NCBI RefSeq assembly: GCF_022440845.1
Contig: NZ_JAKNTO010000001.1
Span: 310,001 to 374,000 of the forward strand
DNA from: Ruminococcus sp. OA3
GTDB lineage: Bacteria; Bacillota; Clostridia; Lachnospirales; Lachnospiraceae
Direction of reading: 5' to 3'
Length of the DNA stretch: 64,000 nt
The notes beneath the pieces are model-generated. The model saw nothing but the letters and a program-made list of their open reading frames with translations. It made no database searches and was not told the DNA's origin. The translations under genes and the position numbers were made by a program. This document shows positions 8,265 through 16,556 of the stretch, one piece after another (the stretch's first letter is position 1; every line of letters begins with the position of its first letter).

Positions 8265-8828
8265 TCAGACCCCTGCCGTCCTCACAAACAATGCTGCGAC
8301 AGCCACATCATACTCCGGCAGCCCGTCAGAGCTCCACAACAGCCGGATATTCATCAGCTCTCCGAGCATTTTCCCAAAATCAAATCCAAAGGCGGTGACA
8401 GAGTACCGTCTGTCCTGCGGATGGCGGCAGGTACCTCCCGTTTCCCTTGCACACTTCCCGCAGAGGATACAGCGCCCCGCCCCCATACATTTGCTACCGG
8501 GCAGCTTTTTCTCCAGTTCCAGCAGGGTAAGCAGTAATTCTTTTTTCACTTTCTCATAAGTCTCCTGACGGATCCATTCAGTCTGCGCTGCGGTCACTGC
8601 CGCATCTCTCAGCTCCTGCGGATAAGTGACTTTCACCGCAATCAGAAATGCTTCATCATAATGCTCCAGGTAACAGGCTGCATCCGGTATCCCGGGCGGG
8701 CATGACCATACCTTTCCATAGTGCGGGCAGGCGCAGCAGGACTGCTGCACCTGTCCGGGATTGCTGTAGCATGACAGGAGAAGTTTTCTGGAAATTCGCT
8801 TTACCGTTGTCTCCGCAGTGTATCTCAT
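8265..8828 (-). CDS. DUF2284 predicted metal-binding protein
   Basis: A ~187-residue, Cys-rich protein. Conserved clusters are CCACPHYGKVWSCPPG near residue 35 and CMGAGRCILCGKCARE (CxxxxxCxxCxxC) near residue 115, the pattern of DUF2284 proteins presumed to bind metal or an Fe-S cluster. Function is unknown. In clostridia such proteins often accompany corrinoid or C1 enzymes, which would fit the B12-dependent eut operon just upstream, but it could be independent. The start is ATG 8828 or the GTG directly before it. The gap to eutQ is 54 bp with no terminator seen, so cotranscription with eut is possible. Confidence 0.75.
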   Translation of the reverse strand: MRYTAETTVKRISRKLLLSCYSNPGQVQQSCCACPHYGKVWSCPPGIPDAACYLEHYDEAFLIAVKVTYPQELRDAAVTAAQTEWIRQETYEKVKKELLLTLLELEKKLPGSKCMGAGRCILCGKCARETGGTCRHPQDRRYSVTAFGFDFGKMLGELMNIRLLWSSDGLPEYDVAVAALFVRTAGV

Positions 8829-8882
8829 CACTTCTCACCTGTCCTTTCACTGACTCAGCGTTTATGTAATGCCGAAGATGTA

Positions 8883-9314
8883 CTACTGCCAGTCTGCCGG
8901 ATATACAAAATATGCATATCTCGCCTTTGACGGCGTCTGAAAATGAATGTGGCTGTTCTTCGGGATATAGATGATCTCTCCTGGTCCCGCGGACACCACC
9001 CTGCCGTCGATCTCAATCTCCAGAATGCCGTCGATGACCATATCATACTCGTCATACGTCAGCGTCCATTCAAAACTGGTGTGGTCAAGCTCCATGATGC
9101 CGCAGCCCATTCTGGGCGCCTCCTCAAGCGTCACAACATCTTTCAGTGCCACACCTTCCTGTTTGAACGGTTCGCATCTGACGGTGTCCGTCTGAATTTT
9201 GATAATGCCGCTCGGATCTTTTTCTTTCACGAAATCTTCCTGAGTGGCTGGCTTTGAGGACTCCTGCAGTACTTTCATGACGATCTCCCGGATTAACTCT
9301 TCACTGACATTCAT
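8883..9314 (-). CDS. eutQ: EutQ, ethanolamine utilization cupin/acetate kinase
   Basis: A 143-residue protein with a short N-terminal helix (EELIREIVMKVLQES), a possible microcompartment-targeting peptide, and a C-terminal cupin barrel (FEWTLTYDEYDMVIDGILEI, GPGEIIYIPKNSHIHF). Salmonella EutQ has been shown to act as an acetate kinase making ATP from acetyl phosphate. The same role here would complete the EutE-PduL branch, since no AckA homologue is present in the operon. It is shorter than enterobacterial EutQ (~230 residues), so the N-terminal region is reduced. Last eut gene in the operon. Confidence 0.88.
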   Translation of the reverse strand: MNVSEELIREIVMKVLQESSKPATQEDFVKEKDPSGIIKIQTDTVRCEPFKQEGVALKDVVTLEEAPRMGCGIMELDHTSFEWTLTYDEYDMVIDGILEIEIDGRVVSAGPGEIIYIPKNSHIHFQTPSKARYAYFVYPADWQ

Positions 9315-9332
9315 AGGCCGTTTTTCCTTTCT

Positions 9333-10571
9333 TTAATCTTCATTTTTCACTTTATCAACAGAATCCTGTACCTTGGACAACAGTTTTGGAGCCAGGATAT
9401 TTGCCAGGATGAGTGCTGTGATACCGGCTACCAGTTTGCCGACAATAACCGGGAAGATCATATCAGAATTCACGCCGGCCGTAAAGCCCAGATGATCACC
9501 GAATACGAATGCTGCACTTACCGCAAACGCAACGTTTAACAGTTTGCCTTTTGCGTTCATCTGATCCATAATGTTGAACATCGCGATATTATTTGCAAGT
9601 GTTGCAACGAGACCGGCGGAACCATTTTCATCCATGCCAAACTTCCTGCCGATCGCATTCAGCGCCTTGCCGAATGTACGTGTGATCCAGAGTACCATCG
9701 GGAATGCACCGATCAATACGATGGCGATCTGTCCACAGACCAGAAGACCGGATTCCAGAGGAATCACTCCGTCTGCATCAGCCTCCACCATGATATTCAT
9801 GAGCGGGAATTTGATTCCTGTCTGATACTCAAAGACCGCAACTGCGGTGAAGAATGTTATGACGATCGTAACACCTGTACCGAATTTGTTAAATCCTCTG
9901 ATCATCTTATCCGGAATGAACCACAGACCAAGTACGATCAGGGCGGCGATAATGATAACCGGAATCAGGTTGACTAAAATCCCCAGAAAATCCATTTTGT
10001 ACTGCGTCAGATTCATGACCAGCCCACCGGCGATACAGCCGATCGGTATGGTGATCATACCTGCCAGAATACCTGCCCCCAGAAATGGACGGTCTTTCTT
10101 TTTGATGATGGACAGCGCAACAGGGATAGTAAATACGAGCGTCGGGCCCATCATGGTTCCCAGGATCAGACCGGAGAAATTGCCGACTGCTTCTGTCTCT
10201 GCCAGCTGCATTGCCAACGGGTATCCTCCCATATCACACGCCAGCAGGGTCGTCGCAAACATTGAAGGGTCTGCGCCCAGCAGCGTATAGATCGGAACAA
10301 CGATCGGCTTCAGGATAATTGCAAGTACCGGAGCTGCCGCAACGACGCCCGCCATGGCGATCGCCAGCGGTCCCATCGCATTGAAGCCCTCGTCAAACTG
10401 CTCGCCGTATCCTTTTTTATTTCCACGTATTTTATCAATGGCTCCTACGATCATGAAGATCATCATGATAAAGATAATAACAGAATTGATCGATATGCCG
10501 CTTATCCATTCCTTAATACTTTCTGTAAAAACTTCCACGTTCGTAATATTCTCAATTAACTCATTAAACAT
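9333..10571 (-). CDS. eutH: EutH, ethanolamine permease
   Basis: An integral membrane protein of 412 residues with about ten hydrophobic segments (for example SINSVIIFIMMIFMIVGAID and PLAIAMAGVVAAAPVLAII) and the conserved DMGGYPLAMQLA and GMMTIPIG-like (GMITIPIGCIAGG) regions of the EutH family. It facilitates entry of protonated ethanolamine at low external concentration or pH. The start is ATG 10571, seven bases after AGGAGG. It sits between pduT-like and eutQ within the operon. Confidence 0.95.
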   Translation of the reverse strand: MFNELIENITNVEVFTESIKEWISGISINSVIIFIMMIFMIVGAIDKIRGNKKGYGEQFDEGFNAMGPLAIAMAGVVAAAPVLAIILKPIVVPIYTLLGADPSMFATTLLACDMGGYPLAMQLAETEAVGNFSGLILGTMMGPTLVFTIPVALSIIKKKDRPFLGAGILAGMITIPIGCIAGGLVMNLTQYKMDFLGILVNLIPVIIIAALIVLGLWFIPDKMIRGFNKFGTGVTIVITFFTAVAVFEYQTGIKFPLMNIMVEADADGVIPLESGLLVCGQIAIVLIGAFPMVLWITRTFGKALNAIGRKFGMDENGSAGLVATLANNIAMFNIMDQMNAKGKLLNVAFAVSAAFVFGDHLGFTAGVNSDMIFPVIVGKLVAGITALILANILAPKLLSKVQDSVDKVKNED

Positions 10572-10618
10572 ACACACGCCTCCTCTCTCAGATCACGGTC
10601 CAAGTTTTTTTGATTCGG

Positions 10619-11158
10619 TTACAAAAGTGCCTGAAACACCTGAGGTGAAGGACGCGGAATGACCGTACTTTCCACATACAGTTCGTCCTGCCCTTTGGCA
10701 GCTTCCACCGCTGCCCGTACAGCTCCTACATCTCCCGTAAGAGTGACAAACCCTTTCCCCCCGATTGCATATCCGATACGCACTTCTATCAATGTAATTT
10801 GTGCTGCCTTTGCGGCTCTGTCCGCCGCAAGGATGGCTGACGCTACAGAATAAAATTCGACCACCCCTACCGCCTGGGGCTGTTTTATCTCCACTGTCCC
10901 TGCAAGCGCAGGAAACAGCTGCTCATGCACATTGGAGATCAGCAGGGAATCCACCACGAATCCCTCTCCTCTTGCCAGTCCGGACTCCATGGATGCTTTC
11001 ACATCCCCTGTGTCCCCGCTGACGATCACAATATATTTTCCAGGACAGACAGTAGAAGAACGGATCAGGTCCACCCGGGCGGCTTTTACCATATAATCGC
11101 TTGTCTCAATACCCCGTGCGATGCTGGACAGCTCCACCATGCCGATTGCTTTTCCCAT
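10619..11158 (-). CDS. pduT: PduT-like tandem-BMC shell protein with Fe-S pore cysteine
   Basis: 179 residues forming two BMC domains (1-~88: GMVELSSIARGIETSDYMVK; ~92-179: AVGVVEFYSVASAILAADRA). This is the trimeric BMC-T type. The first domain has VCPGKYI, matching the Cys that holds a [4Fe-4S] cluster at the three-fold pore of Salmonella PduT. The gene follows the pduS-like gene by 3 bp, as in pdu operons, so the pair probably passes electrons across the shell. It belongs to the PduT rather than the EutL branch because it lacks the long EutL loops and has the Cys-Pro-Gly motif. Confidence 0.88.
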   Translation of the reverse strand: MGKAIGMVELSSIARGIETSDYMVKAARVDLIRSSTVCPGKYIVIVSGDTGDVKASMESGLARGEGFVVDSLLISNVHEQLFPALAGTVEIKQPQAVGVVEFYSVASAILAADRAAKAAQITLIEVRIGYAIGGKGFVTLTGDVGAVRAAVEAAKGQDELYVESTVIPRPSPQVFQALL

Positions 11159-11161
11159 TCT

Positions 11162-12511
11162 TTACTCCTCCCTCCTGCTGATTCTGATACTGTCTGCAGT
11201 GACTCCCTCCACCACGCCGTCCACTCCGGCATGGATATTTGCAGAAAGTCCTTCTGCGGCTTCCGCAATCAGATCGCCTTTCTTTACCCTGTCCCCCGCG
11301 GACACGACCGGCACAGCCGGTTTCCCGATATGCTGCGACAGCGGAACCATGACTTCCTCCGGGTCCAGCCGGACCAGATCCGGCAAACTGTGCGATACAT
11401 ACTGTGTAAGGCCCAATCTGGCGATCAGCCGCTCTGTCGGTATCCTGTGGTAATCAACCGCTCTTCTTGCCCCGGGATTAAGGCTCCGCACGGGATTGAT
11501 CCCTCTCTCCCTCAGGAGTTCTTTCACATATTCATTCATCTTCCTCGGTGAAAGTCCCATCGGGCAGGCAAACATCTCACATACTCCACAGTTGCAGCAG
11601 TTGGCGGCGCTTCCAAAACACCGCTCGAATTCTTTTTCGTCCGTGACGTCCGGCTGTCTCCACAGGTTCCGCATGATCCGGTGCGGATACACCTCATGTC
11701 CGATCAGATACCTCGGACATAGATCCGTGCACATCCGGCACTGAATACAGGCTGCTGTTGCCCTGCGAATCATTTTCTCCCGGGGCATCAGAGTGCGCCT
11801 TACCAGATCGTGGTCTTTCGGCAGCACCAGAAGGTTGCCTGTGGTCTTAGTCACAACAGCCTGACCGATATCCCGCTCTTCGGTCAGCATCTTCCCCATC
11901 ATGGGCCCGCCCAGTATTACCGCATACTGTCCGGGCAGACCTCCTGTTTTCTGCAGCACCTCCCTGACCGGAGTGCCGATTGGTACGCGGAACATGACCG
12001 GAGTCTTTACCGCTCCGGTGACAGAAAGAAATTTCTCTGTCACCGGCATTCCCTCCAGGGCGTCCGAGACAGCGAGCACCGTCCCGACGTTTTCCACCAC
12101 ACAGCCCACGTCCAGCGGAAGCCCCCGTTCGGGTACGCTCCTCTCTGTCACCTGGTGCACCAGCACCTGCTCATCACCCGCAGGATAAAAAGGACGCAGC
12201 CTGAAGATTTTAAGATCCGCCCGCTCTTCTGCAATTGCCTCCGAGAGAGCGCCGATCTCTCTGGAATATTTCTCCTTTAACGCGATCACCGCATGTTTTG
12301 CCTCCAGATGACCGGCTATCCTGACTGCGGTGCGTACGATCTGCCGCGCATACGTCCGGCATAAATATTTATCCGTCTCAATCAGCGGTTCACACTCCGC
12401 AGCATTTACCAGAAAATATTCCGCCTTTGTATTCAGTTTTACATGTGTGGGAAAACCGGCACCACCCGCTCCCACCACACCTGCATTTTTTACAGCCTCT
12501 GTCATCTGCAT
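11162..12511 (-). CDS. pduS: PduS-like / RnfC-like Fe-S flavoprotein
   Basis: A 449-residue redox protein. The N-terminal glycine-rich region GVVGAGGAGFPTHVKL is the NADH/flavin-binding motif of the RnfC/NuoF-like fold. There is a central SLBB-like segment, two ferredoxin motifs (CIQCRMCTDLCP and CCNCGVCEMFACP) and a C-terminal barrel-sandwich-like tail. PduS reduces cob(III)alamin toward the substrate of adenosyltransferase, so here it may feed EutT or vent electrons through PduT. The start is ATG 12511 after AAGGCGG; an earlier in-frame start would overlap eutN more deeply. Confidence 0.88.
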   Translation of the reverse strand: MQMTEAVKNAGVVGAGGAGFPTHVKLNTKAEYFLVNAAECEPLIETDKYLCRTYARQIVRTAVRIAGHLEAKHAVIALKEKYSREIGALSEAIAEERADLKIFRLRPFYPAGDEQVLVHQVTERSVPERGLPLDVGCVVENVGTVLAVSDALEGMPVTEKFLSVTGAVKTPVMFRVPIGTPVREVLQKTGGLPGQYAVILGGPMMGKMLTEERDIGQAVVTKTTGNLLVLPKDHDLVRRTLMPREKMIRRATAACIQCRMCTDLCPRYLIGHEVYPHRIMRNLWRQPDVTDEKEFERCFGSAANCCNCGVCEMFACPMGLSPRKMNEYVKELLRERGINPVRSLNPGARRAVDYHRIPTERLIARLGLTQYVSHSLPDLVRLDPEEVMVPLSQHIGKPAVPVVSAGDRVKKGDLIAEAAEGLSANIHAGVDGVVEGVTADSIRISRREE

Positions 12512-12515
12512 GTGA

Positions 12516-12809
12516 TCACCGCCTTCTTTCGACCAGGTTTTCCTCGATTTCCTGCCCGTCCACAATCCCGACTACTGTGGCATCCACAGGAATATCCACG
12601 GCTCCTGCGGCGCCCCTGGCAGAGCTTCCTCCTACATAGATTACCTTTTCCCCAACGCCGGCTCCGATGATATCGGCGGCCACGATGGGATGTTCGATCG
12701 GGCTGTCATCCAGCAGGTCGATCGGCTGTATAACCAGCAGCTTCAGACCTGCCAGACGCTCTTCCTTTCTTGTCGCCCATATGTTTCCAATCACCTTTCC
12801 TGTCTTCAT
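12516..12809 (-). CDS. eutN: EutN/CcmL-type BMC vertex protein
   Basis: 97 residues with the EutN/CcmL fold signature: KTGKVIGNIWATRKEERLAG at the start, ADIIGAGVGEKVIYVGGSSA in the middle and VDATVVGIVDG near the end. Pentamers of this BMC-P family cap the vertices of the microcompartment. Its start overlaps the preceding gene by 4 bp, indicating translational coupling. Confidence 0.95.
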   Translation of the reverse strand: MKTGKVIGNIWATRKEERLAGLKLLVIQPIDLLDDSPIEHPIVAADIIGAGVGEKVIYVGGSSARGAAGAVDIPVDATVVGIVDGQEIEENLVERRR

Positions 12810-13561
12810 ACGTCCTGCCTCCCCTTAGATGAACCAAGACAGCCTCTCTGGATTGTAATTTTCTGTTTGCCGGCATATTCCCTGGCAAGATCAGTCAGGA
12901 TTGCCCTCTGATCCACCACGACACAGCAGACTTTCTGTTCTTTTGCTGCGATCAGGTCACGTTCTGTAATTACCCTCTTGGAAATCACGAACTCCCTGCC
13001 TTCCTGTCTGGGCCCCTGAGGCGAATATAACGGTTCCGAAGATGGAGTTTTTCCGTCCAGGATACATGCCTGCAGTTCACGGTTCGGAGCGATGATGACG
13101 CCGCTGTCCTGCAGCAGTCTTATATTGGCTTCCATTTTTGCATAGTAGGCTGCCGGCGCCGTTTCCCTGTAGCCAAACAGCTCGATTTCCTCCTCCGGGA
13201 CAAAGATCTTTCTGCCCGCCAGCAATGCCTGTGAAAACAGCCTGGTATAATCACTGTCGATGATTCCGCATGCGATCTTTCCCAGATTTTCATTGGTCAT
13301 CGTATATGCCAGGACCGCTTCATAATCTGTGATCTCACAGCGGCAGTCCATCAGCAGTGCACATTCCATCTGATAATATCTGCCAAGCACCGGGCATTCC
13401 AGCGCCTGATGGCAAATATCCCCGTGAGCGTCTGCCAGAATTAAAAACCTTGGTTTATCCTGATCACATCCGTTCGTCTCACAGGCACCGCTGCTTTCCT
13501 GAACGGAGATCCGCTCCTGCACTTTGTCATATATTGCATTAATTAAAGCATCGATATCCAC
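12806..13561 (-). CDS. Conserved eut-operon protein of unknown function
   Basis: A 251-residue protein that I recognise as a conserved hypothetical of Gram-positive eut operons, without a proven activity. It starts with a short amphipathic helix (DALINAIYDKVQERI), which could be an encapsulation peptide, then an alpha/beta domain (RFLILADAHGDICHQALE, ALLMDCRCEITDYEAVLAYT) and a C-terminal KRVITERDL segment as found in other shell-associated proteins. The GTG start follows AAAGGAGG. Position between eutJ and eutN suggests a luminal or assembly role. That is inference. Confidence 0.7.
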   Translation of the reverse strand: MDIDALINAIYDKVQERISVQESSGACETNGCDQDKPRFLILADAHGDICHQALECPVLGRYYQMECALLMDCRCEITDYEAVLAYTMTNENLGKIACGIIDSDYTRLFSQALLAGRKIFVPEEEIELFGYRETAPAAYYAKMEANIRLLQDSGVIIAPNRELQACILDGKTPSSEPLYSPQGPRQEGREFVISKRVITERDLIAAKEQKVCCVVVDQRAILTDLAREYAGKQKITIQRGCLGSSKGRQDV

Positions 13562-13617
13562 GTACTCTCCTCCTTTCTCTGAAATTTAGATTTATGATAC
13601 CCAAAATTGTTTTGCAG

Positions 13618-14433
13618 TCACACTTTACAGTTCATGGCGATCCCTGTCGGAGTCACCAGAAACGGATTTTCCGGTTTCATTGTCTTGATTCTGGTCTCTT
13701 TCTCAATAATATCTTCAATTCCTGTCAGGCAGCACGTACCGCCGCAGAGATAAATCGTATCAATCGTATCTGTATTTACATAACGTTTGATTATGGTCGC
13801 TATCTTTTCCACCACCGCTTTGAGGATGGGCAGAATTTCGCGATGTCTCCTGTAATCCTGCTTGATGGCCTCGGCTTCGGGGAACGGAATATGGTAATTT
13901 CCTGCAAGCACCAGCGTCAGATGAGTCCCTCCGGTAGGCTCGTCCTCGATCTGGACGACTTCCCCTCCCTGCAGTATGGCAAGTCCCGTGGTCCCACCGC
14001 CGATATCCACGATCACACCGTCTTCTATCTGATATACGGCATTTGCGGCGGACGGCTCATCCAGCACTGCAGTCACCTCAAAACCGGCGCCCTCAGCCAC
14101 ATACTGATGCGTCCTGATGCTGCTCTCAGTGCCAGCCGGCATCGCGATGGCACAGTTTTGCAGTTCTGTTCCCAGACGCTTCTCCAGCTTTTCCTTCAGC
14201 TGCTTCACCGTCTGCAGTGCACCCGCATAATCTATCACCACACCGTCCCGCAGGACATCTGCCGCCTGCTTTTCACAGGCGACGGGATTGTTCTCCTCGT
14301 CCAGCACTACGATAACAATGTAGGCTGTCCCCAGGTCCACTCCGACTTTCAGTTTTTTTCCCACCGGCTGGAATGTTTTCCGTTCGGATTCTTCCACCCG
14401 TTTCATCAGTTCCTCCACACGTTTTATGTCCAT
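13618..14433 (-). CDS. eutJ: EutJ, Hsp70-like eut chaperone/ATPase
   Basis: A 271-residue actin/Hsp70-fold protein. The phosphate-1 motif is LKVGVDLGTAYIVIVVLDEE, the adenosine region VDIGGGTTGLAILQGG, and the C-terminal motif IYLCGGTCCLTGIE. EutJ is taken to act as a chaperone in ethanolamine ammonia-lyase or shell assembly, though its biochemistry is little established. It is separate from EutA, the lyase reactivase encoded upstream. It lies between pduL and the conserved unknown, all tightly packed. Confidence 0.93.
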   Translation of the reverse strand: MDIKRVEELMKRVEESERKTFQPVGKKLKVGVDLGTAYIVIVVLDEENNPVACEKQAADVLRDGVVIDYAGALQTVKQLKEKLEKRLGTELQNCAIAMPAGTESSIRTHQYVAEGAGFEVTAVLDEPSAANAVYQIEDGVIVDIGGGTTGLAILQGGEVVQIEDEPTGGTHLTLVLAGNYHIPFPEAEAIKQDYRRHREILPILKAVVEKIATIIKRYVNTDTIDTIYLCGGTCCLTGIEDIIEKETRIKTMKPENPFLVTPTGIAMNCKV

Positions 14434-14445
14434 CTTCTCTGCTCC

Positions 14446-15072
14446 TTACCTGACTTTTTCACTGGGCAATATCTTCCCCAGCGTAAACCCGCTGATCGTA
14501 GCCGCATTTGCCTCATCAAAATCGATGTGCATCTTAAACCGGAACTGGCTGCTGACGCGGATGACCACATTGTCAAACGTGACCGGTCTCTGGCTCAGGA
14601 TCCGGACACTGACCCGTCCCCTGTCCTGTAGCTTCAGCTTTCGCGCCACATCCTCCGGCACATGAATATGGTTATGGGCTACGATCACTGCATGTTCCGC
14701 ATGCAGCACTCCTTTCGGTCCTTCGATGATGACCGGGGCGGCGCCGTCCAGATTCCCCGACTCTCTGACGGGAGCCTTGATTCCCAGCGCCACACAGTCA
14801 CTCACCGACAATTCCACCTGGGTCTCTTTTCTCTCTGGTCCCAGCACGGCCACACGCTCTTTTCTTCCTCTGGGCCCTACAAGATTCACACGTTCCTCAC
14901 ACAGAAACTGTCCCTTCTGGGACAGCGGTCTCTTTTCATGGAGTACCGCTCCTTTTCCGAACAGGACTTCCATGTCCTGTTCCGTCAGGTGGACGTGCCG
15001 GGCCGAGACCTCAACCTCCACCAGTCCGGCTCTGATGATGGTATCCACAACTTTGTCAACAAGCTGTTCCAT
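14446..15072 (-). CDS. pduL: PduL-type phosphotransacetylase
   Basis: A 208-residue enzyme that converts acetyl-CoA and phosphate to acetyl phosphate, recycling CoA inside the microcompartment. Two PduL domains are visible with the metal-binding histidine motifs VSARHVHLTEQDM and AHNHIHVPEDVA. An N-terminal helix (QLVDKVVDTIIRAGL) resembles the PduL encapsulation peptide. The start was placed at ATG 15072 after GGGGGGCG rather than at an upstream Met inside eutT. It takes the place of the unrelated EutD found in enterobacterial eut operons. Confidence 0.93.
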   Translation of the reverse strand: MEQLVDKVVDTIIRAGLVEVEVSARHVHLTEQDMEVLFGKGAVLHEKRPLSQKGQFLCEERVNLVGPRGRKERVAVLGPERKETQVELSVSDCVALGIKAPVRESGNLDGAAPVIIEGPKGVLHAEHAVIVAHNHIHVPEDVARKLKLQDRGRVSVRILSQRPVTFDNVVIRVSSQFRFKMHIDFDEANAATISGFTLGKILPSEKVR

Positions 15073-15083
15073 CCGTCGCCCCC

Positions 15084-15872
15084 CTATTCTCTGTTGTGTG
15101 CGGCGAGATATTTGCATATGATAATATGCACTGCACTGGACATACGGTTCAGTTCCTGGATAATGTCCCTGTGCTCATACGTCTTGCCGTTGTAAAACGC
15201 CGATACTGCGGCGACCTCCGTTTCTCTGACTGCCGTGCGGAGCTGATTCAGCAGTGCATACGTCTTCCCCAGTGTACAGCTGGGCAGTATCATCTGCCTG
15301 ATACCATAAAATTTTGCAGGGTTATGCGAACGCTCCCTCAGCTCCTTATGGGTCAGACCGATGATGCTGTCCCTGGTAAACGGCTCATTCATCACATCAC
15401 AGCGCATCATCTCCCGAAGCCCGTTCAGAATATCTTCCAGATCATCGATCACTTCCTGGTCCCCGCCTGCCTCCCTGATCAGTGTCTGATTCAGCACGAA
15501 CACCGCCTCCAGGCTGTCCAGTTTTCCCCGGAATACAATCCGTTTGTCATCCTTAGGCACCAGCACATTTTTGTGCAGGTGCGTCATATGTTCCGGCTTC
15601 TCATAATAAAATGCCCCTGTGGCATCATCCACGTACTTCGGCTTTTCCTGTGACTGCACATTTATCTCAGGTATTGGCGGCACTTCTGTAGCCCTAATCT
15701 CCACCTTTTCTTTCTGCGTTTTTTTCCCGGTTTTGCTGTCAATCCTGATCCTGCACTGCTGCAGGTATTCCCTGGCCGCCGGTGAGAGGATCTTTCCTTC
15801 CGGAACCGTATAGATCTCCGGCCGTGATGCCCTCAGTTCGTCCCTCAGTATTGCTTCCGTTATGACTTTCAT
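15084..15872 (-). CDS. eutT: EutT, ATP:cob(I)alamin adenosyltransferase
   Basis: A 262-residue protein with the EutT layout: an N-terminal domain (MKVITEAILRDELRASRPEI, YTVPEGKILSPAAREYL) and a C-terminal helical adenosyltransferase domain (LDSLEAVFVLNQTLIREAGG through MSSAVHIIICKYLA). It supplies adenosylcobalamin to EutBC. The CCxxC metal motif described for Salmonella EutT is absent here, so this would be a metal-independent version or use other ligands. The ribosome site follows AGGAGG, and the 3' end contains the ribosome site of pduL. Confidence 0.9.
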   Translation of the reverse strand: MKVITEAILRDELRASRPEIYTVPEGKILSPAAREYLQQCRIRIDSKTGKKTQKEKVEIRATEVPPIPEINVQSQEKPKYVDDATGAFYYEKPEHMTHLHKNVLVPKDDKRIVFRGKLDSLEAVFVLNQTLIREAGGDQEVIDDLEDILNGLREMMRCDVMNEPFTRDSIIGLTHKELRERSHNPAKFYGIRQMILPSCTLGKTYALLNQLRTAVRETEVAAVSAFYNGKTYEHRDIIQELNRMSSAVHIIICKYLAAHNRE

Positions 15873-15946
15873 GTCTGCGAAGCCACCTCCTTATCATTCC
15901 ACACCGCCTGCCACCGGTCTGTCCCTGTCCGGCGGTCAGCCCGCGG

Positions 15947-16231
15947 CTATCTGGACAGAGATGGCAGAATTGCTTCCACTTCATCATGCGGTCTCGGAAT
16001 TACATGGATGGATATCAGTTCCCCCACACGCTCCGCTGCCGCCGCTCCTGCATCGGTAGCCGCCTTAACAGCTCCCACATCACCGCGCACCATGACTGTA
16101 ACCAGACCGCCTCCCACGTGCTCTTTTCCGATCAGCGTCACGTTGGCCGCTTTTACCATCGCATCCGCTGCCTCAATGGATGCCACAAGACCCCTGGTCT
16201 CTATCATTCCTAATGCCTGCATAACTGCCAT
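15947..16231 (-). CDS. eutM: BMC-H shell protein (EutM/PduA-like), copy 1
   Basis: 94 residues, a single BMC domain: [20 protein letters not shown], then [20 protein letters not shown] and [11 protein letters not shown]. Hexamers tile the shell facets, and the central pore loop passes substrate. It is nearly identical to the next gene upstream, with only a handful of substitutions such as R/K and I/V, mostly near the ends. That points to a recent tandem duplication or gene conversion. Confidence 0.95.
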   Translation of the reverse strand: MAVMQALGMIETRGLVASIEAADAMVKAANVTLIGKEHVGGGLVTVMVRGDVGAVKAATDAGAAAAERVGELISIHVIPRPHDEVEAILPSLSR

Positions 16232-16256
16232 ATCGCTTACCTCCTTTTCAAAGTCG

Positions 16257-16538
16257 TTATTCTAAATGCGGAAGGATGGACTCCACTTCATCATGCGGTC
16301 TTGGGATCACATGGACAGAAATCAGTTCGCCCACGCGCTCTGCCGCTGCCGCTCCCGCGTCAGTAGCCGCCTTTACCGCTCCCACATCACCGCGTACCAT
16401 GACCGTAACCAAACCGCCTCCCACGTGCTCTTTTCCGATCAATGTCACGTTGGCCGCCTTTACCATCGCATCCGCCGCCTCGATGGACGCTACAAGTCCC
16501 TTAGTCTCTATCATTCCTAATGCCTGCATTGCTGCCAT
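16257..16538 (-). CDS. eutM: BMC-H shell protein (EutM/PduA-like), copy 2
   Basis: 93 residues, one BMC domain almost identical to copy 1 ([20 protein letters not shown] shared). It differs at the extreme N-terminus and in the last residues (ESILPHLE against EAILPSLSR). The start is ATG 16538, following AGGAGG with normal spacing. Two major-facet paralogues let hexamers be homomeric or mixed. It is 12 bp downstream of eutE. Confidence 0.95.
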   Translation of the reverse strand: MAAMQALGMIETKGLVASIEAADAMVKAANVTLIGKEHVGGGLVTVMVRGDVGAVKAATDAGAAAAERVGELISVHVIPRPHDEVESILPHLE

Positions 16539-16556
16539 AATCAATTCCTCCTTCTG

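Noticed and set aside
13594-14631. A 345-codon open frame on the plus strand opposite eutJ and pduL
   Set aside because: It overlaps two clearly identified genes antisense, has no recognisable domain and a Cys/His-rich composition typical of a shadow frame.
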